From: Prochlorococcus sp. AG-686-P16
Lineage (GTDB): Bacteria; Cyanobacteriota; Cyanobacteriia; PCC-6307; Cyanobiaceae
Reading direction: 5' to 3'
Length of the DNA: 21,758 nt
Assembly (NCBI GenBank): GCA_003208695.1
Contig: QCVY01000008.1
Span: 1-21,758 of the forward strand
The translations under genes and the position numbers were made by a program. Below, piece after piece: positions 15,867-21,758 of the stretch (position 1 is its first letter; each line of letters begins with the position of its first letter). The notes under the pieces were generated by a model. It was given only the letters and a program-made list of their open reading frames with translations, made no database searches and was not told where the DNA came from.

Positions 15867-16415
15867 ATGAAAGAACAAGAAATTCAATCGAGCATGAACA
15901 AAAGTGTTGAAGCCACTCAAAGAAACTTTAATACTATTAGGACTGGGAGAGCTAATGCATCATTATTAGACAGAATAAGTGTTGAGTATTACGGAGCAGA
16001 AACCCCCATTAAATCACTTGCCTCAATAGCAACTGTAGATTCACAAACAATTTCGATACAACCATTTGATATTTCTTCATTACAAACTATAGAAAAAGCA
16101 ATATCAGTAAGTGATTTAGGTATCACCCCGAACAATGATGGGAAGGTGATAAGAATAAATGTCCCACCATTAACTGAGGAAAGAAGAAAAGAGTTTTGCA
16201 AGTTAGCTTCTAAATATGCTGAAGAAGGTAAAGTAGCGCTAAGAAATATTAGAAGGGATGCCGTTGACAAAGAGAAAAAGGATGAGAAGGAAGGTTTAAT
16301 ATCAAAAGATGTATCAAGAGATAATCAATTAGAAATACAAAAATTTACTGACAAATATATTTCTTTAATAGAAACTAAATTATCTGAAAAGGAGAAAGAA
16401 ATTCTAAAAGTTTGA
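15867..16415 (+). CDS. frr: Ribosome recycling factor
   Basis: A 182-residue tRNA-mimic that, with EF-G, splits post-termination ribosomes. Typical segments are Phe-Asn-Thr-Ile-Arg-Thr-Gly-Arg-Ala-Asn-Ala-Ser-Leu-Leu-Asp (near 21-35), Asn-Asp-Gly-Lys-Val-Ile-Arg-Ile-Asn-Val-Pro-Pro-Leu-Thr-Glu-Glu-Arg-Arg in the middle, and Arg-Asn-Ile-Arg-Arg-Asp-Ala near 127-133. The length matches the family. It follows pyrH, and its stop overlaps the TTG start of the next gene. Confidence 0.97.
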   Translation: MKEQEIQSSMNKSVEATQRNFNTIRTGRANASLLDRISVEYYGAETPIKSLASIATVDSQTISIQPFDISSLQTIEKAISVSDLGITPNNDGKVIRINVPPLTEERRKEFCKLASKYAEEGKVALRNIRRDAVDKEKKDEKEGLISKDVSRDNQLEIQKFTDKYISLIETKLSEKEKEILKV

Positions 16416-17545
16416 AGGAATTCGACATCATAATTATTGGAGGAGGTCTCTCAGGATCTTCTACAGCACTTAACTTATCAAGAAAAGGCTATTCTGTTTT
16501 AATTATAGAGAAGGAGGAATCAGGAAATATGAAGCCATGTGCAGGAGGCATGGCATCCTCAATGAAAAAATATCTCCCATTAGATATAGATCAATCAATA
16601 GAATCTAAAATTAGCAATGTTGAATTCAGATGGAAGTCATCTGATAATGTTGTCGCCGACCTTAGTGGTGAATCACCTTTTTGGATTATTAGAAGAGAAA
16701 AATTAGATAAATTATTACTTGATGAAGCTATAAAATATGGTGGTGAGATATTAAGACCAGCACAGGTCGAAAAAATAACGCAACAAAATAAGACTTGGAT
16801 AATAAAATGCAGTAATAAAGTTACATATAAATCTAAATTTCTTGTTATTGCCGACGGTTCACAATCTAAATGGGCTGGATATTTCAACTTAGGTCCAAGA
16901 AAGCCAAAATTTGCCAATACTATCGCCTTGAGGTTAAAAGGATTAGGGAATATTCCTAAAGATTCAGTTAGATTTGAGTTTGGATTTATTAAGTATGGAT
17001 TTGCTTGGGCATTCCCATTAAAAGACAGTGTCAATATTGGCTTAGGCACTTTTATAAATAATAAACTTCTAGAAAATAAAGACCTCAATAATAAAGTAAT
17101 AAAAAGTTTCGGATTTGAAGATTTATCTTTTAAGGTGGTTCATAAAAAACTAAGAATTTGGAATGGTCAAAACAAGCTCAATGGAGATAGGGTAATTGCA
17201 GTGGGGGATGCAGCCTCACTTTGCGATCCGTTTTTGGCCGAAGGTATTAGACCTTCACTAATTAGTAGTTATTTTGCTGCAGAAAGTATTGACCAGTGTT
17301 TGTCCAGAAATAATAATGATTTAAATAATTATTCAACAAACATTAATAATGAATGGGGAAAATCCATGGCATGGGGAAAGAGAATTGCCCAAATCTTTTA
17401 TAGATTCCCAAGAACTGGGTATCAATTAGGTGTCAAAAGGAAAACAGCTCCTCAACGTATTGCTCAAATATTATCTGGTCAAATGAATTATGAAGACATT
17501 GCGATGAGAGTTATAAAGAGACTTCTAACCAAAAGCAAAGATTAA
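16412..17545 (+). CDS. Geranylgeranyl-reductase-family FAD-dependent oxidoreductase
   Basis: A 377-residue flavoprotein. The N-terminal Rossmann motif Gly-Gly-Gly-Leu-Ser-Gly at 10-15 is followed by Glu33 for ribose binding. Cys43-Ala-Gly-Gly-Met, a loop typical of the geranylgeranyl reductase family, comes next, and the second FAD motif is Val264-Gly-Asp266-Ala ... Asp-Pro-Phe-Leu-Ala-Glu-Gly-Ile-Arg. It is related to but shorter than ChlP, the chlorophyll geranylgeranyl reductase, so a role in saturating isoprenoid chains is likely but the substrate is not set. The start is a TTG at 16412 that shares four bases with the frr stop (TTGA). An AAAGGAG lies 17 bases upstream, rather far, so coupling to frr probably drives translation. 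Confidence 0.85.
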   Translation: MKEFDIIIIGGGLSGSSTALNLSRKGYSVLIIEKEESGNMKPCAGGMASSMKKYLPLDIDQSIESKISNVEFRWKSSDNVVADLSGESPFWIIRREKLDKLLLDEAIKYGGEILRPAQVEKITQQNKTWIIKCSNKVTYKSKFLVIADGSQSKWAGYFNLGPRKPKFANTIALRLKGLGNIPKDSVRFEFGFIKYGFAWAFPLKDSVNIGLGTFINNKLLENKDLNNKVIKSFGFEDLSFKVVHKKLRIWNGQNKLNGDRVIAVGDAASLCDPFLAEGIRPSLISSYFAAESIDQCLSRNNNDLNNYSTNINNEWGKSMAWGKRIAQIFYRFPRTGYQLGVKRKTAPQRIAQILSGQMNYEDIAMRVIKRLLTKSKD

Positions 17546-17570
17546 TTTTATGTTTTAATAGAATTTAAAT

Positions 17571-18572
17571 CTAAGTTGTCGAAATTAATTTTTGATTATT
17601 AATTTCTGAAAGTCTTTTTAATAACAACTCTTCTAATTCTTCTATTGCCTTGCTGAAGCCTGTTATTCCTTCACTAAGCTTTTCACTTGCCATTTGATCC
17701 TCTAACATACTTAATCTAAACTCTTTCTCATCAAATTTATAGTCAATAGAACTATTAGATTGAGTATCTTCATCTAATTTTTTAATTAATTCCCCTTCCT
17801 CTCTACTAAGTTCGTCTAAAAATTTTGGAGCAATAGTTAAAAGGTCACATCCTGCTAATTCTTTTATTTCATCTATATTTCTAAAGCTTGCACCCATTAC
17901 TTCAGTTTTAAATCCTTTTTCTTTAAAATAATTGTAGATTTTGGTTACTGATATAACACCTGGATCTTCATACCCTGCAAAGTTTTCTTTGCCAGTTTTT
18001 GCTTTATGCCAATCCAATATTCGACCTACGAAAGGCGAGATTAAGGTTGTTTTTGCATTAGCACAGGCTACAGCTTGGCAGAAGTTAAAAAGTAAAGTTA
18101 AATTGCATTTAATACCTTCTTTTTCTAAAATTTCAGCTGCCTTAATTCCTTCCCAAGTTGAAGCGATCTTAATCAATATTCTTTCTTTATCTATCCCAAA
18201 ACTTTTATAGTGATTTATTAACTTTCTGGCTTTTGTAACTGTTGCTTCAGTATCAAAACTTAGTCTTGCATCAACTTCTGTAGATACTCTTCCCGAAATA
18301 AGATTCAGAATCTCCTTGCCAAAAAATACTGAAACCTGATCTATAGTCTCTTTAATTAATTCACTTTCAGTAAAGCCATCAGGTAGGGATTTTCTTGAGC
18401 TTTCCAAAGCTTGATCTATTAATTTTATGTAATCAGGATTCTTAGCCGCAGCCAATATTAGTGATGGATTAGTAGTGGCATCTCTAGGTTGAAACTTTTT
18501 AATCGCATCTAAATCTCCAGTATCAGCAACAACAACAGTAATAGAAGATAATTGTTCTAAAATTGATTTCAT
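17571..18572 (-). CDS. tal: Transaldolase
   Basis: A 333-residue transaldolase B-type enzyme of the pentose phosphate pathway (sedoheptulose-7-P + GAP to erythrose-4-P + fructose-6-P). It has Asp-Ala-Thr-Thr-Asn-Pro-Ser at 31-37, Gly-Arg-Val-Ser-Thr-Glu-Val-Asp-Ala-Arg-Leu-Ser near 94-105, and the Schiff-base Lys135 in Ile-Leu-Ile-Lys-Ile-Ala-Ser-Thr-Trp-Glu-Gly. Asn-Leu-Thr-Leu-Leu-Phe and a C-terminal Glu-rich helix follow. There is no EF-hand extension of the sort found in some larger cyanobacterial forms. It is convergent with the flavoprotein gene (25-base gap). In cyanobacteria this gene serves night-time sugar oxidation. Confidence 0.96.
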   Translation of the reverse strand: MKSILEQLSSITVVVADTGDLDAIKKFQPRDATTNPSLILAAAKNPDYIKLIDQALESSRKSLPDGFTESELIKETIDQVSVFFGKEILNLISGRVSTEVDARLSFDTEATVTKARKLINHYKSFGIDKERILIKIASTWEGIKAAEILEKEGIKCNLTLLFNFCQAVACANAKTTLISPFVGRILDWHKAKTGKENFAGYEDPGVISVTKIYNYFKEKGFKTEVMGASFRNIDEIKELAGCDLLTIAPKFLDELSREEGELIKKLDEDTQSNSSIDYKFDEKEFRLSMLEDQMASEKLSEGITGFSKAIEELEELLLKRLSEINNQKLISTT

Positions 18573-18608
18573 TTCTAGATGACCATATATTTTTATAAGA
18601 TAGCTTCA

Positions 18609-18622
18609 ATTTCAAATGAAAT
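18609..18622. repeat. Inverted repeat upstream of transaldolase
   Basis: ATTTCA-AA-TGAAAT, perfect 6-bp arms with a 2-base centre, about 37-50 bases ahead of the tal ATG. This is operator-like geometry, but in DNA this AT-rich such repeats arise by chance. A TATAAA-like hexamer lies between it and the gene. Confidence 0.25.
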
Positions 18623-18662
18623 CATTAAATAATGAACTAATTAACTAAAAACCAAAATAATT

Positions 18663-20413
18663 TCAGGGTTTTTTAACAATTTTCCTGTTTTCTTCAATTT
18701 GGGGTGGTATTTTTTCAATAACAATTAAACTTTCGATAATTTCTTTTGCAATTGGCACTGCAACCGTTGAACCATAAGCGTATGCTTTCGAAGGTTCGTC
18801 AATAACAACAAGGACAACGTACTTTGGATTATTTACAGGAAAAGAAGCTACAAAACTACAAACTTTTTTACGAGTATACCTTCCATTAACTGCCTTTTGA
18901 GAAGTTCCAGTTTTCCCTCCAATTCTATATCCATCAATTTTTGCTCCTTTTCCACTGCCATTATCAACAACACTTTCCATCCATTTAAGAACGGTTTTTG
19001 ATACCTCGTTAGAAAAGATTTCTTTTGGAGAATTGTTTTTTAGGTGAGCTTTAAAATTTAAAGTAACATGGGGAATTATTTCACTTCCCCCATTAGCTAG
19101 GACAGCATGAAGTTGAGCTAATTTTAAAGGAGAAATAGAAAAACCTTTTCCAAAAGATGCTACTGCAGGCTCAATTGACTGAGTAATAAATATATCTTTT
19201 GACTTTAATTGACCAGCTGTAGATTCAAATAAATCCGTCTCCAAACGTTTATTAATCCCTAATTTGTTCAGCCAATTCCAATAAGTTTTAGGCGGAAGAT
19301 TTTGCATTATTTTTACCATCCCTACATTACTTGAAACTTGTAAAACTTTTGGATAATCAATATATCCATTACCTTTTTTATCCCAATTTGAAAGGCTCCA
19401 TCCTCCAACATTAACCTTCCCACTATCTTCAACTAAACCATCTTTTTGGATTACTTTTTCTTCTAATGCTAAGGCTAGATTTATTGGTTTAAAAGTTGAA
19501 CCAGGTTCGAATAAATCTTGCGAATACCAACCTCTAAAGACTTCGGAATCATAATCCCAATATTTATTAGGATCATAAGATGGAATTGATGCTAGTGATA
19601 AGATCTCTCCATTATTTACATTCATTACTATCGCAAAGCCTTTCTTTGCGTTCCACTTCATTACTTGTTTACTTAAAGCTTTAAAAGTAGCTTTCTGTAA
19701 TCTTGAATCTATTGTTAAACCTATACTCTTGTAGTCATTAACAAAATCTCTTGGGCCCGAATTATCTGGGAGAGGTGTTCCATCTCCTCCTTTCTTAATC
19801 AAATTACTTTTGTTATGTACTTTGATTTGATTATCTAGATGCAGTTCTAAACCAGCTGAACCTCTATTCTCATAATTAACAAAACCAATAAGATTTGAAT
19901 ACAAATTACGTTGAGGGTAATATCTTTGAGAATATTTAACTAGATCCAGACCACTAATATGGAGGTTCTTGATCTTTTTTGCTTGATTCTCTGTTATTTC
20001 GTCCAGCAATTCAATTCCAAACATTTTATTTTCAAACTTTGATAGAAGAAATTCATCTTTAACATTTAATATTGGCGTCAATTTATTAACCACTTCACCA
20101 ACAGTTCTTAATCTATTAGTTGAATCTCCAGGAAAGTTAAAGTATTTGGGATGAGCCCATAATTTGTAGAGAGGTTTATCATAAGCAATCAATCTATTAT
20201 TTCTGTCTACTATTGTTCTTCTCTTATTTAAAGAACTAATCTTGGTTAATTGTATTAATTTCGCTTTTTTTGTAATTCAGAGGCACTAAAAACTTGTAAA
20301 TTTACTAGCCTTCCAAATAGTCCAAAAATCAATAATAAACAAAAGATATAAGTTACCTTAAACCTTCGAGCTTTGAGAGGTACTAGATGAACAGTTTTCT
20401 TATTTTTTTTCAT
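18663..20413 (-). CDS. ftsI: Septal peptidoglycan transpeptidase FtsI (class B PBP), with a -1 frame junction near the N-terminus
   Basis: Joined, the protein is about 583 residues. Residues 1-50 are read from the ATG at 20413: a basic tail, then a membrane helix at ~20-33. Residues 51-583 are in the -1 frame from 20264. In joined numbering, Arg-Arg-Thr-Ile-Val-Asp-Arg-Asn is at 65-72, the active-site Ser306-Thr-Phe-Lys309, Ser-Ser-Asn at 361-363 and Lys-Thr-Gly at 501-503. It cross-links septal peptidoglycan in the periplasm. The start is supported by AAGGA 5 bases ahead. Its ATG overlaps the stop of the small membrane gene (TAATG). Without the shift, frame 0 ends at TAA 20257-20255 after 52 residues. 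A reading from the in-frame TTG at 20192 would lack the anchor and is unlikely to be the real start. Confidence 0.85.
20264..20272 (-). other. A-AAA-AAG slippery heptamer at the ftsI frame junction
   Basis: The minus strand reads CAA AAA AAG in frame 0 at codons 48-50, i.e. A-AAA-AAG in the phase used by -1 ribosomal frameshifting (as in dnaX). A one-base slip back lets reading continue for 533 codons with the correct FtsI sequence. Without it a stop follows two codons later. No strong upstream Shine-Dalgarno and only a weak AT hairpin (TTAAT-ACA-ATTAA) are seen next to it. A sequencing error in the A7 run gives the same picture. Confidence 0.6.
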
Positions 20414-20844
20414 TAATATCCTTTTTGATATTTACTATCTTTTAATCCATCTTTAATAAATTTTATTTTTTTATTTAAATTACTTCTTTTATTCTTTGTA
20501 ATTTGCTTATCAAGGTAAATTAAATCTTTTGGGGTTGTTTTTTTAAAAGTATTATGGGACTCAATTTCATTAATGTAAAATTCTTCAGTCTTAGAAATAT
20601 AATCAATAAGGTTATTATTATTTGCTATTGTTTTGGCTAAATTTTTATATATGTTTGTCCATTTTCTTTGACTATTAAAAGAAAGAAAAGATAAGATAAA
20701 AATCAAAATTAATAAAGATATATTTAAGCTATCAAATATTCTGTGAATAAATTTTAAATTAAATAATTTGAATTTTTTGGAAGTTATTTTATTAGCATCG
20801 TAAAGGGTATTTTTTAAAGAATTTTCATTCTTATTTATATTCAT
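20413..20844 (-). CDS. Small single-pass membrane protein, FtsL-like candidate
   Basis: A 143-residue protein I do not recognise by sequence alone. It has a basic, Asn/Lys-rich N-terminus and one hydrophobic helix at ~40-57. After it come an amphipathic stretch (about 60-97), Thr-Pro-Lys-Asp-Leu-Ile-Tyr-Leu near 104-111, and a lysine-rich end. Topology (short cytoplasmic tail, one helix, helical periplasmic part, then a Pro-x-Asp-Leu-x-Tyr-Leu-like segment) and the position immediately ahead of ftsI with TAATG overlap are those of FtsL/FtsB-type divisome proteins. The function is inference. The end overlaps a small hairpin (20415-20432) whose loop carries the ftsI AAGGA. Confidence 0.7.
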   Translation of the reverse strand: MNINKNENSLKNTLYDANKITSKKFKLFNLKFIHRIFDSLNISLLILIFILSFLSFNSQRKWTNIYKNLAKTIANNNNLIDYISKTEEFYINEIESHNTFKKTTPKDLIYLDKQITKNKRSNLNKKIKFIKDGLKDSKYQKGY

Positions 20845-20931
20845 CTCTTAGTATTATTTAAAAAATATAAAAAGTGTTATAAATTAAATAAACATTTTTT
20901 ATATTAATTCGCAAGTATTAAGGCTAAATCT

Positions 20932-21758
20932 TTATGTTCTCAACAGAAACAAATTCAAAAAGGTCATCCCATTCCATAAAGAATGCATAATCACAGAAGA
21001 AGATAATCTTCCTGATATGAGTCTTGTAGTTCCCAGTCCTATCCCTAAGGTAAACAATGGGATCATTTCACTGATACTCAAATGAGCCAAGGCAAAAATA
21101 AAAGCAGAGATTGTAATACCTAAAATTATTCCGAATTCTCTTGATAAAATTGGTAGTAAAACGCCTCTAAAAATAACCTCCTCAAATATTGGGGCTAAAA
21201 ATGTAGTTGTTAAAAATAGAAGTACAAATGAAACATAATTATTACTATTTAAAACGATCTCAAGTAAAGGATTACTCCCATTTTGATTATCAACTAATAG
21301 GTTCATAATTAATGACACTATTAAAACAAAAGGAATTATCATTAAAAAACCCTTAAATCCCTGAATAATAGAATCTTTTATCGGTAAAAAATTGAATTGA
21401 AAATAATCTTTTTTGAAAATAAATCTATTTTCAAAAGATTTTATTTGATAAAAAACAATTAATAGAGGGGGAATTGCCATAAATAGATAGCCAAAAAATA
21501 TTTTTAATGATTGTGTTAATTCGACTGATAGATTAGAGGCCACTAATTCAACTAAAGTGATAGAAAATATGGGCGAAATAACTTCTCCTAAAACGACAAA
21601 TCCTCCTGATATCAACAAAACCATATCTAACAAATCTAAATCTAAGGGTTTAAATTCTTTCCATTCAATTTTTCTTGAAGCTAAAACACTCCATAATGTT
21701 CTTAGAACAAGTAAAGAGCCAAAGATTATTGTTAAAACAGGAATTAATCTAATAGCTA
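20932..21758 (-). CDS. CPBP-family intramembrane metalloprotease (CAAX/Abi type), 5' end outside window
   Basis: The frame is open without stop to the right edge. The TTG at 21633 is probably not the start, because 41 further codons upstream encode a hydrophobic helix (Arg-Leu-Ile-Pro-Val-Leu-Thr-Ile-Ile) and a normal linker. At least 274 residues with several membrane segments. The three family motifs are present: Glu-Glu-Val-Ile-Phe-Arg (the two Glu codons at 21183-21178), Phe-Ala-Leu-Ala-His, and His-Ser-Leu-Trp-Asn near the C-terminus. The family includes CAAX prenyl proteases and bacteriocin-immunity proteins. In cyanobacteria and plastids relatives (SCO4-like) have photosynthesis-linked roles, but the function here is unknown. 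It lies 87 bases ahead of the FtsL-like gene on the same strand. Confidence 0.85.
   Translation of the reverse strand, partial: AIRLIPVLTIIFGSLLVLRTLWSVLASRKIEWKEFKPLDLDLLDMVLLISGGFVVLGEVISPIFSITLVELVASNLSVELTQSLKIFFGYLFMAIPPLLIVFYQIKSFENRFIFKKDYFQFNFLPIKDSIIQGFKGFLMIIPFVLIVSLIMNLLVDNQNGSNPLLEIVLNSNNYVSFVLLFLTTTFLAPIFEEVIFRGVLLPILSREFGIILGITISAFIFALAHLSISEMIPLFTLGIGLGTTRLISGRLSSSVIMHSLWNGMTFLNLFLLRT

Noticed and set aside
16591..17088. 165-codon open frame on the minus strand inside the flavoprotein gene
   Set aside because: Longest of the shadow frames, but fully antisense to a conserved FAD enzyme and without domain features.
18663..20192. FtsI as a soluble 509-residue protein starting at the TTG at 20192
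   Set aside because: The upstream 24 codons in the same frame and 50 codons in the adjacent frame carry the expected FtsI anchor and Arg-Arg-x-Ile-x-Asp-Arg-Asn motif, so the TTG is internal.
20932..21633. CPBP protease starting at TTG 21633
   Set aside because: The frame stays open to the window edge and encodes a further membrane helix; the true start lies outside.
1..21758. tRNA, rRNA, tmRNA, known small RNAs, riboswitches, insertion sequences or CRISPR
   Set aside because: Spacers are all under about 155 bases and AT-rich; none shows conserved RNA motifs, terminal inverted repeats or regular repeat-spacer structure on reading both strands. No gene-free stretch exceeds 300 bases.

Overview
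The window is a very AT-rich, densely coded bacterial chromosome segment with 21 protein genes (two of them cut by the window ends) and no rRNA, tRNA or CRISPR array that I can see. The content points to a marine picocyanobacterium, most likely a high-light type Prochlorococcus. It has a ferrochelatase with a chlorophyll-binding-type C-terminal helix, the cyanobacterial alkane pair (acyl-ACP reductase and aldehyde-deformylating oxygenase), a Tab2-type photosystem translation factor, a chlorophyll-pathway-like FAD reductase, short spacers, several TTG/GTG starts and strong AT codon bias. The genus call is inference from gene order and composition, not from a search.

Layout. 1-408 (-): N-terminal part of a site-2-type membrane metalloprotease, divergent from trpF (464-1117, +). 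1172-6582 (-): folE, a short-chain dehydrogenase, accA, aar, ado and a creatininase-family amidohydrolase, all on one strand. aar, accA and the dehydrogenase are only 1-3 bases apart, so fatty-acid initiation and acyl-ACP to alkane conversion are probably co-expressed. 6646-9558 (+): a three-S1-domain RNA-binding protein, a Tab2-like protein overlapping it by ATGA, and a YfiH/LACC1-family protein. 9565-13047 (-): an exported SNase-like protein, ilvB and hemH. 13113-17545 (+): a core-type tyrosine recombinase, cobO, pyrH, frr and a geranylgeranyl-reductase-family flavoprotein. 17571-21758 (-): transaldolase, ftsI (PBP2/3 class) preceded by a small FtsL-like membrane protein, and a CPBP (CAAX-type) membrane protease running off the right end.

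Most of the window is housekeeping: tryptophan, folate, branched-chain amino acid, heme, cobalamin, UMP, ribosome recycling, pentose phosphate and septal peptidoglycan functions. The most notable observation is in ftsI. Its first 50 codons, including the membrane anchor, lie in a different frame from the remaining 533, and the junction falls exactly on A-AAA-AAG, the classical -1 slippery heptamer. This is either a real recoding or slippage site, a true indel, or a homopolymer sequencing error. The small gene whose stop overlaps the ftsI start (TAATG) is a good candidate for a diverged FtsL. Other points of interest are the compact alkane cluster, a tyrosine recombinase with no visible attachment site sitting among core genes, and a YfiH-family protein with an altered signature loop. 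I see no sign of a large novel defence or mobile system.
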